Assembly (NCBI RefSeq): GCF_003148805.1
Contig: NZ_QGGX01000003.1
Location: 1 to 64,000 of the forward strand
Length of the DNA stretch: 64,000 bases
Source: Aminobacter sp. AP02
GTDB lineage: Bacteria > Pseudomonadota > Alphaproteobacteria > Rhizobiales > Rhizobiaceae
Direction of reading: 5' to 3'
A program made the translations under genes and the position numbers. Every line of letters starts with the position of its first letter. The first letter of the stretch is position 1. Below, one piece after another: positions 51,657-61,297 of the stretch. The notes beneath the pieces are model-generated. The model was not told the DNA's origin and searched no databases. It was given only the letters and a program-made list of their open reading frames with translations.

Positions 51657-52400
51657 TCAGGCCGGCTCGAACCTGCCCACCTGCCGCTCGATGGCACCGA
51701 AGATCGAATGGCCTGCCTTGTCCTTCATTTCGACACGCAACGTATCGCCCAACGACACTGAAAGTGTCTCGGCCGCGCCCCTGACGATCGCGCCAGTGCC
51801 GATCGGCCGCGTTGCGGCAGCGCCCGCGATCAGTTTGGGAAAACTGGTCCAGGCAGAAGCAACGTTTCGCGCACCGGCAAGCAGCGGCAGATGGACCGCT
51901 CCATCCCAGCCATCGCCAAGTTCGTCCGGCGTGACCGCAACGGGGGACAATGCCGACGTGCCCGCCTGGCCGCCATCCAGAATGGTGTCGGCGGAAAGCA
52001 CGATGAGCGCGACGGCGTCCTTGGCCTTCTCTTCGGTGACCCCCATCGCAACGTCCGAGACGATCACTGACACGGCCGCCTCGACCCTGGCGTCGCGCGC
52101 CTTGCCTGCGAGTTCGATCGGATCGCGCGGGCCAACAAAAGCGTCGCCATTGCCAAGTCGCTGGTATGCGCGCGGCAGCGGCGAATGCGCGTCATGCTCG
52201 TGGAAGCGCGATGACGGCACGGAGCCGACTTCCAGCGATTCGGCGAGGGCCGCCAAGTGGGGGGAAATCCGGCGCCAGTCATCGAGCGCCGCCTGCAGGC
52301 TCGGTGCCAGGAAAGAGGCATCGGTGTATCGCGTCAGGTCGCGCGAGACGATGACAAGTTTCCCGTCACGCGAACCGTTCTTCAGCGTCGCCAGTTTCAT
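51657..52400 (-). CDS. FAH-family protein, shortened and probably non-catalytic
   Basis: A 247-residue relative of fumarylacetoacetate hydrolase-type enzymes. The N-terminus (MKLATLKNGSRDGKLVIVSR), FHEHDAHSPLPRAYQ and the C-terminal GHSIFGAIER match a rhizobial family whose members, as I recall, are about 330 residues long. Two internal segments are missing here: after PRAYQ (residue 80) and in the second half before FPKLIAG. The metal-ligand pair normally written E-x-E appears as VEAAV (Glu107, Ala109). The reading frame is intact, so this looks like a maintained but altered paralogue rather than a pseudogene. It lies 14 bases after the MBL-fold gene on the same strand. Confidence 0.75.
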   Translation of the reverse strand: MKLATLKNGSRDGKLVIVSRDLTRYTDASFLAPSLQAALDDWRRISPHLAALAESLEVGSVPSSRFHEHDAHSPLPRAYQRLGNGDAFVGPRDPIELAGKARDARVEAAVSVIVSDVAMGVTEEKAKDAVALIVLSADTILDGGQAGTSALSPVAVTPDELGDGWDGAVHLPLLAGARNVASAWTSFPKLIAGAAATRPIGTGAIVRGAAETLSVSLGDTLRVEMKDKAGHSIFGAIERQVGRFEPA

Positions 52401-52414
52401 GCACGTCCTCCCGG

Positions 52415-53284
52415 TTAGGGGGCGTCTTCGCCCTTAGCCGTCACAACAAGCCCGTCGCGGCCAATCGTCAAGGGACCATTCCATGTTTTCCTGACAGCTT
52501 CGATCCAATCGGCCTCGCCGATTTCGGGATCGTCGGCCGGAATGAGGTGATTGAGCACCAGGCGCCCGACGCCGGCACGCGCAGCGATAGTGCCCGCTTC
52601 GCCAGCCAGACTATGGCTTGCCATCAGGTGCTCCCTCAGCCGCGCACCGTTGGCTGTACGAGCGACAAGCCGCTCGACGCCTTCTTCCAGCATCGCTTCG
52701 TGGAGCAAAATGTCGGCATCGCGTGCATACTCCGCCAATGGCGGAAAGAAAGCGGTATCGGCCGAAAAGACCACGCTTTCGCCATTGCAGTCGAAGCGCA
52801 GCGCGAAGCAGTCGGTCACCGGTGGATGATCGACACGTAAGCTTGTGACGTTCAACTCGCCGTCGCGCAGCACTTCGCCCTCACCGAATTCCACGACCTC
52901 GACCATTCGGCGAAGGTCAGGACGACCTTCGTCGGCAATTCGAGTTTCGATGTCGAATTCAAGTGCTTGCACGAAACTTTGCCAGTATCGATTCAATCCG
53001 GTGGGGCCGAACACCCTGACCGGTGTCGCAAGCCCTGCTGTCCAGGCGGTGTGGATCAATGGCCCGAGTTCGAGCACATGATCGGAATGAAGGTGGGTGA
53101 CAAAGATCAGGTCGAGCGCCTTGAGGCCGACGCCGGCGTCGGTCAACCCGCGCGTCACGCCCAGCCCGCAATCTACGACGATCGTCCGGCCGCCAAGTTC
53201 GAGCAGCGTCGATGTCGGCCATGGGCCACCCGGACGGATCGCTGGGCCGCCCTTGGTGCCAAGCAAGACGAGGCGGGCGCTCAT
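52415..53284 (-). CDS. MBL-fold metallohydrolase
   Basis: A 289-residue metallo-beta-lactamase-fold hydrolase of the ribonuclease Z-like group. THLHSDHVLELGPLIHTAWT (about residues 63-82) is the metal-binding HxHxDH motif, and the later SADTAFFPPLAEYA and MASHSLAGEAGTIAARAGV contain further metal ligands. The ATG at 53284 follows AGGTGGGC; a GTG six bases earlier is possible. It heads a likely three-gene unit with the FAH-like and DinB-like genes. The substrate is unknown; small-molecule ester or lactone hydrolysis is as likely as RNA processing. Confidence 0.88.
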   Translation of the reverse strand: MSARLVLLGTKGGPAIRPGGPWPTSTLLELGGRTIVVDCGLGVTRGLTDAGVGLKALDLIFVTHLHSDHVLELGPLIHTAWTAGLATPVRVFGPTGLNRYWQSFVQALEFDIETRIADEGRPDLRRMVEVVEFGEGEVLRDGELNVTSLRVDHPPVTDCFALRFDCNGESVVFSADTAFFPPLAEYARDADILLHEAMLEEGVERLVARTANGARLREHLMASHSLAGEAGTIAARAGVGRLVLNHLIPADDPEIGEADWIEAVRKTWNGPLTIGRDGLVVTAKGEDAP

Positions 53285-53398
53285 GCCCACCTGCCTGGGA
53301 TGGAACCTGAATTTGGAGTTTCACGCTTCATGCCACACCTCGTCTTGCAAGCGCTCCCAAGCTAGAACGCCGGCCACGACCGAGGCAAGGTCAAAGCA

Positions 53399-53902
53399 TC
53401 AATCGACGCGGCGTGGATATTGCGCGCGCGGCGGGATCCAGTGATGCACCAGCGCCAGAACCAGAAGGCTGATGCAGCCGAGTAGAATGACCACAAACAA
53501 GGTACTGCCCTGATAAGGAGACGCGGTGGCGACAAGCGGGATCGCACCTGCAGGCGGGTGGGTGACGCGGAACATCAGCATCAGCGCGATCGACAGACCG
53601 ACGGCCACCGCAGACACCTCCCACATGCCGGGAAAGCTCATGGCGGCTGCCACGCCGACCAGCGTTGCAATGAAATAGCCGGCGAAAATATTGATCGGCT
53701 GCGCCAGGGGGCTGGCCGGTTGGCCGAACAACAGTACCGCGGTCGCTCCAAGCGGCGCGATCAGCATCGGCAGCCCAGTCACCGACGCAAGCCCGCCAAC
53801 CGCCGCCAGACCGACAACGGCGCCCGATCCCGACTTGACGTGCGAGAGCATTTGTCCTTTCGGCTCATGCCGGGCGGTAAGGGTGCGTATGTGACGGCGC
53901 AT
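53399..53902 (-). CDS. HPP-family integral membrane protein
   Basis: A 167-residue membrane protein with about four to five spans. The family motif VTHPPAGAIPLVAT lies near residues 112-125, and IAPLGATAVLLFGQPASPLA near residue 49 matches the conserved first part. HPP proteins have been linked to nitrite transport in chloroplasts and cyanobacteria; function in rhizobia is unknown. The start may be the ATG at 53851 (MLSHVKSG), which has AAAGGA close upstream, rather than 53902. Confidence 0.85.
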   Translation of the reverse strand: MRRHIRTLTARHEPKGQMLSHVKSGSGAVVGLAAVGGLASVTGLPMLIAPLGATAVLLFGQPASPLAQPINIFAGYFIATLVGVAAAMSFPGMWEVSAVAVGLSIALMLMFRVTHPPAGAIPLVATASPYQGSTLFVVILLGCISLLVLALVHHWIPPRAQYPRRVD

Positions 53903-54007
53903 CGTCGTTTCCAGCCGAAGGAGCTATTTCGATAGCAACGACAACATCGACTGGCAACGTGGCTTTGTTCGAAAAAGTCGACCTACAGTGAAAAAACTTT
54001 CCTCAAA

Positions 54008-55042
54008 TCACCAATCCATGACAACCTTGCCCGAATTGCCGCTGCGCATGGCGTCGAACCCGGCCTGATAATCGTCGATGCCGATGCGGTGCGTGATGAG
54101 ACCGGTGACGTCGAGCGGCCCCTGTACCAGTGCGATCATCTTGTACCAGGTTTCGAACATCTCACGACCATAGATCCCCTTGAGATGCAGCATCTTGAAG
54201 ATGACCTTGTTCCAGTCGATCTCGAAGCCGGTCGGCGCGATGCCCAGGATGGCGATCTTGCCGCCATTATTCATCGTGTCGATCATGTCGCGGAAAGCGA
54301 CGGCCGAGCCTGACATCTCGAGGCCAATGTCAAAGCCTTCGGTCATGCCCTCTTCGCGCATCACGTCGCGCAGCTTTTCCTTGGAAGCATCCACGACGTG
54401 ATGGACACCGAGCTTCCTTGCCAGCGCGAGGCGTACCGGGTTGATGTCGGTGATGACGACCTTGCGGGCACCCACGCATTGCGCCACCAGCGCGCCCATG
54501 ATGCCGATCGGCCCGGCACCGGTGACAAGCACATCCTCGCCGACGAGGTCGAACGACAATGCGGTATGCACGGCGTTGCCCAGCGGATCGAAGATCGCGG
54601 CGATCTCGTCGGGAACGTCATCGGGGATCGGCACGACATTGTGCTGGGGGATCGCGACATATTCGGCGAAAGAACCCGACCGGTTTACGCCGACGCCGAG
54701 CGTGTTGCGGCACAGATGCCCACGCCCGGCGCGGCAGTTGCGGCAATGACCGCACACGATATGCCCCTCGCCCGACACGCGCTGCCCCACCTTGTAATCG
54801 GTCACGCCGGCGCCGAAGTCGGCGATCGTGCCGACGAACTCGTGACCGGTGACCATCGGCACAGGCACCGTCTTTTGCGCCCACTGGTCCCAATTGTAGA
54901 TGTGGACGTCGGTGCCGCAGATCGCTGATTTCCTGACCTTGATCAGCACATCGTTGGGTCCAACCTCGGGCAGCGGCACTTCTTCCATCCAGATACCCGG
55001 CTCGGCCTTGGCCTTCACCAGCGCACGCATCATGTTCGACAT
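54008..55042 (-). CDS. tdh: L-threonine 3-dehydrogenase
   Basis: A 344-residue zinc alcohol-dehydrogenase-family enzyme that oxidises L-threonine to 2-amino-3-ketobutyrate with NAD. The catalytic zinc segment is [15 protein letters not shown] (about residues 41-55) with GHEFVG, the structural zinc motif is [15 protein letters not shown] and the nucleotide fold is [18 protein letters not shown]. Length matches E. coli Tdh (341). It follows kbl by 54 bases, forming the usual kbl-tdh threonine-to-glycine pair. Confidence 0.96.
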   Translation of the reverse strand: MSNMMRALVKAKAEPGIWMEEVPLPEVGPNDVLIKVRKSAICGTDVHIYNWDQWAQKTVPVPMVTGHEFVGTIADFGAGVTDYKVGQRVSGEGHIVCGHCRNCRAGRGHLCRNTLGVGVNRSGSFAEYVAIPQHNVVPIPDDVPDEIAAIFDPLGNAVHTALSFDLVGEDVLVTGAGPIGIMGALVAQCVGARKVVITDINPVRLALARKLGVHHVVDASKEKLRDVMREEGMTEGFDIGLEMSGSAVAFRDMIDTMNNGGKIAILGIAPTGFEIDWNKVIFKMLHLKGIYGREMFETWYKMIALVQGPLDVTGLITHRIGIDDYQAGFDAMRSGNSGKVVMDW

Positions 55043-55096
55043 TGTCTTATCCTCGGAATCGCTTGATCCAGAATCGCTTTTGGCACGTCTGGCACT

Positions 55097-56284
55097 TTAT
55101 GAAATGACGCCCAACTCGCGACCGACTTCACCGAACGCAGCGACCGCACGGTCAATGTCGGCTGTCGAATGCGCCGCCGACATCTGGGTGCGGATGCGCG
55201 CCTGGCCCTTTGGCACGACCGGAAACGAAAAACCGATCACATAGATGCCGCGTTTCAACATTCGTGCGGCCATCTCCTGGGCAAGCGTGGCATCGCCCAG
55301 CATGACCGGGATGATCGGATGATCGGCCCCGGCGAGCGTGAAGCCGAGCTTGCCCATGCCGGAGCGGAAACGCTCGGCATTGGCGTAGAGCTTTTCGCGC
55401 AAAGCCCCGCCCTCTGCTATCAGTTCCAGCACCTTGATCGAGGCACCGGCGATGGAGGGGGCAAGCGTGTTGGAAAACAGATAGGGTCGCGAGCGCTGGC
55501 GCAACCAGTCGACCACATCGCGCTTGCCACTGGTGTAGCCGCCGGATGCGCCACCCAGCGCCTTGCCGAGCGTGCCGGTGATGATATCGACGCGGCCTTC
55601 GACGCCGCAATGCTCTGGCGTACCCCTCCCGTGCTTGCCGACAAAGCCGACGGCATGGCTGTCGTCGACCATGACCATCCCATCGTATTTTTCGGCGAGA
55701 TCGCAGACACCTTGGAGATTGGCGATGATACCGTCCATCGAAAACACGCCATCGGTAGCGATCAGCTTGAAGCGGCTGCCCTCGGCCTTCTTCAGCTCCG
55801 CTTCGAGCGCGGCCATGTCGTTGTTGGCGTAGCGAAAGCGCTTGGCCTTGGACAGGCGCACGCCATCGATGATCGAGGCGTGGTTGAGCGCGTCGGAGAT
55901 GATGGCATCCTCCTCGCCGAGCAGCGTTTCGAACAGGCCGGCGTTAGCGTCAAAACACGAGGAATAAAGGATCGTGTCCTCCATGCCGAGGAAGGCGGAG
56001 AGCTTCGCCTCCAGTTCCTTGTGCTCTTCCTGGGTGCCGCAGATGAAGCGCACCGAGGCCATGCCGTAGCCATAACGGTCGAGGGCCTTCTTGGCGGCGT
56101 CGCGCAATTCATGGCTGTCGGCAAGGCCGAGATAGTTGTTGGCGCAAAAGTTCAGCACCTTTACGCCGCCGACCTCGATCTCGGCACTCTGCGTCGAGGT
56201 GATGACGTGCTCGGACTTGTACAGGCCGGCCGACTTGAGGGATTCCAGCTCGGAAGCGAGATGCGAGAGAAAAGCTTGGGTCAT
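55097..56284 (-). CDS. kbl: Glycine C-acetyltransferase (2-amino-3-ketobutyrate CoA ligase)
   Basis: A 395-residue PLP enzyme of the alpha-oxoamine synthase family. It cleaves 2-amino-3-ketobutyrate with CoA to glycine and acetyl-CoA. [20 protein letters not shown] near the N-terminus, [20 protein letters not shown] with the PLP-ring His and Asp, and [20 protein letters not shown] containing the Schiff-base Lys (about residue 241) are all present. The ATG at 56284 gives the E. coli length (398); an open frame continues to 56335. It works with Tdh, encoded downstream. Confidence 0.96.
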   Translation of the reverse strand: MTQAFLSHLASELESLKSAGLYKSEHVITSTQSAEIEVGGVKVLNFCANNYLGLADSHELRDAAKKALDRYGYGMASVRFICGTQEEHKELEAKLSAFLGMEDTILYSSCFDANAGLFETLLGEEDAIISDALNHASIIDGVRLSKAKRFRYANNDMAALEAELKKAEGSRFKLIATDGVFSMDGIIANLQGVCDLAEKYDGMVMVDDSHAVGFVGKHGRGTPEHCGVEGRVDIITGTLGKALGGASGGYTSGKRDVVDWLRQRSRPYLFSNTLAPSIAGASIKVLELIAEGGALREKLYANAERFRSGMGKLGFTLAGADHPIIPVMLGDATLAQEMAARMLKRGIYVIGFSFPVVPKGQARIRTQMSAAHSTADIDRAVAAFGEVGRELGVIS

Positions 56285-56349
56285 GTCTTGCCGCCCGATT
56301 GAGAGGACACCGAGCAGGAGTTTCGTCCGAGGCAAGCCGAAAAGCCATC

Positions 56350-56396
56350 AAAAATGCGACAGGCCGGACGCGTGGGGTACCCACCCGTCCGGCCTG
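56350..56396 (-). terminator. Terminator after the first cupin gene
   Basis: CAGGCCGGACG (56360-56370) pairs with CGTCCGGCCTG (56386-56396), and GTGGG/CCCAC (56372-56376 with 56380-56384) continues the stem after one mismatch. On the minus strand it is followed after a few bases by a run of five T (A-run at 56350-56354). It lies between the cupin and kbl genes. Confidence 0.8.
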
Positions 56397-56416
56397 ATCA
56401 AAATCGTCGGCTACGA

Positions 56417-56896
56417 TCAGCTCAGCGGAGCGCCGACGACGTCGATGCCGTTTCTCGCGCAGGCCTCTGTGAGGGCTGCGATCACCTCGGGCGTCGGCAT
56501 CTCATGCGGCGGGATCTTGGCCTCCGGCGCAGGCATGCCAACCTGCCGGACCATCTGCTCGAAATCGCTGCCTGTGGTAACCGTCAGGCAGCGCGCACCG
56601 CCGGCGGATTCGACGCGGAAGCTGTGTACGATCCCCTTCGGCGCAAGCACCGTTTGCCCGGCATGCGCGATAATGTCCTTACCGGCGACATTGAAGCGCA
56701 TGACGCCCTCGAGAATGTGGAACACCTCGTCCTCGTTGCGATGGATATGCAGCGGCGGCGAGGCGCCATAGGGCATCAGGTGCTCGATGACGCTGATGTT
56801 GTCCACGCCGGCCTTGCCCGGGATCCGGATCGTCGCAAGCGTGCCGTTGAACCAGAACAGTTCGCCGGTGCTTTCGGTTTTCTGATGAATGGTCAT
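56417..56896 (-). CDS. Cupin-domain protein, paralogue A
   Basis: A 159-residue single-domain cupin. Motif 1 is PLHIHRNEDEVFHILEG, with metal ligands His50, His52 and Glu57; motif 2 is GQTVLAPKGIVHSFRV, with His91. All four standard ligands are therefore present. Members resemble quercetin dioxygenase-type cupins, but the substrate is not known. GAAGGGACG before the ATG at 56896 fixes the start. A gap-free paralogue of identical length lies at 58340-58819 on the other side of the enolase-superfamily gene, from which this gene is divergently transcribed. Confidence 0.85.
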   Translation of the reverse strand: MTIHQKTESTGELFWFNGTLATIRIPGKAGVDNISVIEHLMPYGASPPLHIHRNEDEVFHILEGVMRFNVAGKDIIAHAGQTVLAPKGIVHSFRVESAGGARCLTVTTGSDFEQMVRQVGMPAPEAKIPPHEMPTPEVIAALTEACARNGIDVVGAPLS

Positions 56897-56969
56897 TGGT
56901 CGTCCCTTCTCGAATGAACCCGCGACGTCCGTCGCCGCGTCGGCATCCGATTTAAGGGCGCAACGTATC

Positions 56970-56994
56970 CGTTCGAGTTCGGCCAATTCGAACG
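56970..56994. promoter_or_regulatory. Inverted repeat in the divergent cupin/enolase gap
   Basis: CGTTCGA (56970-56976) and TCGAACG (56988-56994) are perfect arms separated by 11 bases. They lie 74 bases upstream of the first cupin gene and 180 before the enolase-superfamily gene. It is a plausible shared operator; no regulator gene is adjacent. Confidence 0.4.
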
Positions 56995-57173
56995 CATGTA
57001 TCAGCAAAATGAAACATATCTGCGTCAATTTCGAACTTCGACAATAGTCCACGGAAGGCCGGCATGGATGGACTGTCAGGATAACGACGTCCAGTCGCGC
57101 CGCTTCCCTCGCGTCGCGCATGCCCTCGCTTGGGTTAAGGTCACGATACGCGATCGCAGCAGCGGGGGACCGA

Positions 57174-58292
57174 ATGGCCGAAGCGAGCATTTCCAGCATC
57201 CGCATCTTCCGCCAATGGCAGCCGTTTCGAGACGGGACCTATCGCTGTTCAGGCGGGCGTAGCGCCGAGGGGTTCGATTCGACGATCGTCGAGATCACCA
57301 GCCGCGACGGCATCGCCGGCTACGGCGAAATGGCGCCGCTCGGCAGCTTCTACGATCCGTCATTCGCGGCCGGCGCCCGCGAGGCGATGAAGGAGTTGGC
57401 ACCGCAACTGCTTGGCTATGATGCCTCCGGCATCGAGGCGCTGAACCGGCGCATGGACCTGCTGCTCAAGGGCCATCCCTATGCGAAATCGGCGATCGAC
57501 ATGGCGCTGTGGGATCTTGCCGGCAAGCGTTCAGGGCTGTCGGTTGCCAGCATGAGCGGAGGTGCCGAGGGCACCAGGCTACCTCTCTACCGCTCGATCG
57601 CCCAGCAGTCTCCCGACGCGATGGCGATACGAGCGCAAGGATACGTCGCCGAGGGTTATCGCCGCTTGCAGGTCAAAGTCGGGCTCGACGTCAACGAGGA
57701 TATCGCCCGGCTGGAAGCCGTCCGGACAGCCGTTCCCGCAGACACCGTGCTCTTCTGCGACGCCAATGCGAGTTGGGGCACAGCCGAAACCCGCCGCTTC
57801 CTGATGGCTACGCGGTTGCTCGACTATACGCTCGAGCAGCCCTGCGCGAGTTACGAGGAAAACCTGGCCATCCGCCGCGCCACTGACCGGCCGCTGGTTC
57901 TCGATGAAACCATCGACGGAGCGGACGTGCTGTTGCGCGCCATATCGGACGGCCTGGTCGATGGCATCACCATCAAGCTCGCGCGTGTCGGCGGCCTGAC
58001 CAAGGCCAAGCTTCTCCGCGACATCGCGATTGCCAAGAACCTCAAGGTGACCATCGAGGATACGGGCGGCGCGCAGATCGGCACGGCCGCCTATTCCAAC
58101 CTGCTTTTGTCGACGCCGGAAGGGCTCAGGCAGCATACCGTCGACTTCCACAACTGGGTGACGGTGTCGAACGCGCGCGGCGAATTCTTCATCGCGGACG
58201 GCATGATGAGCCTGCCCGCCGGGAGAGGGTTGGGTCTCGATGCTGACCCATCCCTATTCGGCGACCCAATATTCGCCAGCAAATCACAATAG
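57174..58292 (+). CDS. Enolase-superfamily enzyme, possibly a cis-3-hydroxy-L-proline dehydratase
   Basis: A 372-residue enzyme of the mandelate racemase/muconate lactonising group. Predicted acid/base lysines are Lys168 (LQVKVG) and Lys268 (ITIKLAR), and metal ligands are Asp197 (FCDANA), Glu221 (LEQP) and Asp244 (LVLDET). The N-terminal RQWQPFRDGTYRCSGGR and GEMAPLGSFYDP resemble, as I recall, dehydratases acting on cis-3-hydroxyproline and related proline-betaine epimerases. GGGGGA before the ATG at 57174 sets the start and gives family length. It stands between two cupin paralogues. The superfamily is certain; the substrate is a suggestion. Confidence 0.82.
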   Translation: MAEASISSIRIFRQWQPFRDGTYRCSGGRSAEGFDSTIVEITSRDGIAGYGEMAPLGSFYDPSFAAGAREAMKELAPQLLGYDASGIEALNRRMDLLLKGHPYAKSAIDMALWDLAGKRSGLSVASMSGGAEGTRLPLYRSIAQQSPDAMAIRAQGYVAEGYRRLQVKVGLDVNEDIARLEAVRTAVPADTVLFCDANASWGTAETRRFLMATRLLDYTLEQPCASYEENLAIRRATDRPLVLDETIDGADVLLRAISDGLVDGITIKLARVGGLTKAKLLRDIAIAKNLKVTIEDTGGAQIGTAAYSNLLLSTPEGLRQHTVDFHNWVTVSNARGEFFIADGMMSLPAGRGLGLDADPSLFGDPIFASKSQ

Positions 58293-58294
58293 AT

Positions 58295-58328
58295 GGCTGG
58301 ACGGACACGCCCCCGCACCCGTCCAGCC
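58295..58328. terminator. Hairpin between convergent enolase and cupin genes
   Basis: GGCTGGACGG (58295-58304) pairs perfectly with CCGTCCAGCC (58319-58328) around a 14-base loop. It starts two bases after one stop codon and ends 11 before the other. No T-run is present on either side; a bidirectional terminator is likely by position. Confidence 0.6.
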
Positions 58329-58339
58329 CGGCATCGGCG

Positions 58340-58819
58340 CTATGGTAGCGGCGCGCCGATGACCTGGATGTTGTTTTTCGCGCAGATTTCGAAGAACCGC
58401 TTGGCAGTTTCCGGTGTCCGCTCGGCCTTGGGCGGCAAGGTTGCCGACGGCGCCGGCACGCTCATCTGACGGATCATTTGCTCGAAATCGCCTCCCTGGG
58501 TGACGATCAGGCACGTGGCGCCATCGGCCGAGTCGACGCGGAACGTATGCGGAATGCCTTTGGGCGCCATCACGGTCTGGCCGGCATGAGCAAGGAAGAT
58601 CCTGCCATCAACGCGAAAGCACATCGTCCCTTCCAGAATATGGATGATCTCGTCTTCACAGAGATTGACGTGCAGCGGCGTCGTTTCACCTTGCGGCATG
58701 CGGCATTCGATGATGCTGATCTGGTCATTTCCCGCACTCGCGGGAACACGGATCGTCATGAGATTGTCGCCAAACCACAAAATCTGGCTGGCAATCTCAA
58801 CCTTGGCCTGGGCGGTCAC
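58340..58819 (-). CDS. Cupin-domain protein, paralogue B with altered metal site
   Basis: A 159-residue paralogue of the cupin at 56417-56896, alignable without gaps when the GTG at 58819 is used (GGAGAGGGG lies 9 bases upstream). A longer frame to 58957 has no counterpart in the paralogue. Motif 1 reads PLHVNLCEDEIIHILEG: the second His of HxH is Asn52, with Cys54 two residues further on; Glu57 and His91 remain. The metal site is therefore altered or lost. The protein may bind a ligand without catalysis or use a different metal. It is convergent with the enolase-superfamily gene. Confidence 0.82.
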   Translation of the reverse strand: MTAQAKVEIASQILWFGDNLMTIRVPASAGNDQISIIECRMPQGETTPLHVNLCEDEIIHILEGTMCFRVDGRIFLAHAGQTVMAPKGIPHTFRVDSADGATCLIVTQGGDFEQMIRQMSVPAPSATLPPKAERTPETAKRFFEICAKNNIQVIGAPLP

Positions 58820-59082
58820 TTGCAAAATCCCCTCTCCTGCAACCGGCGAAAACTGCCGGGCAAGTCGGGGATTATCGAGGTGATGTAACCGTTTGAGGTT
58901 GGCAGCTGTCACCATTGTTTCAAATCGATGAAACAACCCGCGCCATAGCCGAAGCATGTTCGCGCCAAGAGCACTATAATACGAAAGCTACGCGCAACTC
59001 CATTCAACAATTATGCCTGAAAGGAAGAGCGGCCGCAGGATCGCTCCCACGGCCGCCAATGCAGTATCTCGATATGGCAGGT

Positions 59083-60285
59083 CTAGAAGAACGCCTGCAG
59101 ACCGGTTTGTGCCCGGCCAAGGATCAGCGCGTGCACGTCATGCGTGCCCTCATAGGTATTGACCGTTTCCAGGTTCTGCGCGTGGCGCATGACGTGATAG
59201 CCGATCTGGATGCCGTTGCCGCCGTGCATGTCGCGGGCCTGGCGGGCGATGTCGAGCGCCTTGCCACAATTGTTGCGCTTGACCAGCGAAATCATCTCGG
59301 GGGCGAACTTGTGTTCGTCCATGAGACGGCCGACACGCAACGAACCCTGCAGGCCGAGCGCGATCTCGGTCTGCATGTCGGCGAGCTTCTTCTGGTAAAG
59401 TTGAGTTCCGGCCAGAGGCTTGTTGAACTGCTTGCGGTCGAGGCCATACTGGCGGGCACGGTGCCAGCAATCCTCGGCAGCACCCATGACGCCCCAGGAA
59501 ATGCCGTAACGGGCGCGGTTGAGGCAGCCGAACGGACCCTTCAGGCCTGAGACGTTGGGCAGCAGGGCGTCTTCGCCGACCTCGACGCCTTCCATGACGA
59601 TCTCGCCTGTAATCGAGGCGCGCAGCGAGAGCTTGCCGCCAATCTTCGGCGCAGAAAGGCCCTTCATGCCTTTTTCGAGCACGAAACCACGGATCTGGTT
59701 GTCATGCGCTGCCGACTTCGCCCAGACGACGAAGACGTCGGCGATCGGCGCATTGGAGATCCACATCTTCGAGCCGGAGATCTTGTAGCCGCTGGCGGTC
59801 TTTTCGGCTCGGGTCTTCATGCCGCCCGGGTCGGAACCCGCATCCGGCTCGGTCAGGCCGAAGCAGCCGATCCATTCGCCAGAAGCGAGCTTGGGCAGGT
59901 ACTTCTTGCGCTGTTCCTCGGAGCCGTAGGCATAGATCGGATACATGACCAGCGACGACTGCACGCTCATCATAGAGCGATAGCCCGAATCGATGCGCTC
60001 GACCTCGCGCGCCACCAGGCCGTAAGTCACGTAGCTGGCGCCAAGGCCGCCATATTCTTCGGGAACGGTGATGCCAAGCAGGCCGGCCTCGCCCATTTCG
60101 CGGAAGATCGCCGGATCGGTCTTCTCGTCGAGATAGGCTTCCTCGATGCGAGGGGCGAGCTTGTCGGCGGCGAAGGCGGCGGCGCCATCGCGCACCATGC
60201 GCTCGTCCTCGGTCAGCTGGTCTTCAAGCAGGAACGGATCGGCCCAGACAAAGCTGCCGCCGCCGGCCGGTGTGGATGCGCTCAT
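59083..60285 (-). CDS. gcdH: Glutaryl-CoA dehydrogenase
   Basis: A 400-residue acyl-CoA dehydrogenase. [20 protein letters not shown] (about residues 138-157) is the flavin/substrate signature. [20 protein letters not shown] near the C-terminus carries the catalytic Glu in the arrangement specific for glutaryl-CoA dehydrogenase, which oxidatively decarboxylates glutaryl-CoA to crotonyl-CoA in lysine and tryptophan breakdown. GGAGG precedes the ATG at 60285. It is divergent from a LysR regulator, a common arrangement for this gene. Confidence 0.94.
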   Translation of the reverse strand: MSASTPAGGGSFVWADPFLLEDQLTEDERMVRDGAAAFAADKLAPRIEEAYLDEKTDPAIFREMGEAGLLGITVPEEYGGLGASYVTYGLVAREVERIDSGYRSMMSVQSSLVMYPIYAYGSEEQRKKYLPKLASGEWIGCFGLTEPDAGSDPGGMKTRAEKTASGYKISGSKMWISNAPIADVFVVWAKSAAHDNQIRGFVLEKGMKGLSAPKIGGKLSLRASITGEIVMEGVEVGEDALLPNVSGLKGPFGCLNRARYGISWGVMGAAEDCWHRARQYGLDRKQFNKPLAGTQLYQKKLADMQTEIALGLQGSLRVGRLMDEHKFAPEMISLVKRNNCGKALDIARQARDMHGGNGIQIGYHVMRHAQNLETVNTYEGTHDVHALILGRAQTGLQAFF

Positions 60286-60403
60286 GGTTCCTCCGGAAAA
60301 CAGGTGATTTGTTGCCATCCTAGACCGCTTCGGCACTTTTCGCTAACAAGTAATCTCGCGAAGTTTATGCGTAAATTCGATCAACTCGACCTGAGGCCAG
60401 GCG
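60286..60403. promoter_or_regulatory. Divergent gcdH/LysR promoter region
   Basis: A 118-base gap with the interrupted dyad TTTATGCGTAAA near 60365-60376. This is a LysR-box-like arrangement, close to the regulator start. Divergent control of gcdH by the LysR protein is inferred from layout. Confidence 0.45.
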
Positions 60404-61297
60404 ATGCGCCGCACCTATGTCCCGACGATTGCAGAGCTTGAGGCGTTCCGCGCCTGCGCCAGCCTCGGCACGACAATTCGCGCCGCCGATCAGCTCGGCC
60501 TGACGCAGAGCTCGGTCAGCCGCTCCATCGGCCAGCTCGAGGACCGGCTGGGCGTGGCGCTGTTCCATCGAGTCAGGCAGAGGCTTGCGCTGTCGGATGC
60601 CGGCCGACGCTTTGCCCGCGACGCCGAGGCTATCCTCGACAGCCTGCATGAGGCCGCGGTGCGCACCATGGCCTTTGGCGGCCAGTCGGACGTGCTGAGC
60701 ATCGCGGTGTTGCCGACGCTCGCCGACCGCTGGCTCATCCCCAGGCTCGCCGGCTTCCACGCCGCCCACCCGCATGTTGCCATCGACCTAGCCGTGCGGC
60801 TGGAGACCGTCGACTTCGAGACGGAGACCTTCGACGCCGCGATCCAGCGCGGCCCGGCCGAGCCCGGACAGCCAGGCATTTTCAGACTGTTCGACGAGGA
60901 ATTGGTGGTGGTCGCCTCGCCGGCCTTGCTCGACGGTCGCGCCGCGCTCGACGACGCTGAACTTGCCGCGCTGCCACTGCTGCAGCAGTCGACGCGCCCG
61001 ACCCTGTGGTTGCAATGGTTCCAGGCCGCAGGCATCGACCCGCGCACCACCCTGCGCGGCCACCGCTTCGAGCAGTTCTCGATGGTCGTCGAGGCGGCCA
61101 TCGCCGGCCTCGGCGTCGCGCTCGTGCCGGAGGTGCTGGCCGAGCGCGAACTCGCCGCCGGCAAGCTGGTCATGGCTTCGCCCAACCGCATCGCTGGCGA
61201 AGTGCCCTACCGGCTCGCCTTCCGCCCCGGCAGCGAAGATCGGCCGGGGCTGCGCGAATTCGTCCGCTGGCTGACGGCGGAGGTCGTCAGATCCTGA
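60404..61297 (+). CDS. LysR-family regulator, probable activator of gcdH
   Basis: A 297-residue LysR-type protein. The N-terminal helix-turn-helix is [20 protein letters not shown] (about residues 24-43), followed by the GcvA-like effector domain with [20 protein letters not shown] and [20 protein letters not shown]. It is divergent from gcdH, so glutaryl-CoA or a lysine catabolite is a plausible inducer. Its 3' end overlaps the convergent oxidoreductase gene by 11 bases. Confidence 0.9.
   Translation: MRRTYVPTIAELEAFRACASLGTTIRAADQLGLTQSSVSRSIGQLEDRLGVALFHRVRQRLALSDAGRRFARDAEAILDSLHEAAVRTMAFGGQSDVLSIAVLPTLADRWLIPRLAGFHAAHPHVAIDLAVRLETVDFETETFDAAIQRGPAEPGQPGIFRLFDEELVVVASPALLDGRAALDDAELAALPLLQQSTRPTLWLQWFQAAGIDPRTTLRGHRFEQFSMVVEAAIAGLGVALVPEVLAERELAAGKLVMASPNRIAGEVPYRLAFRPGSEDRPGLREFVRWLTAEVVRS

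Noticed and set aside
59029-59056. GCGGCCG/CGGCCGC inverted repeat after gcdH as a terminator
   Set aside because: The arms are perfect, but no T-run follows on the minus strand and the loop is unstructured, so I do not call it a terminator.
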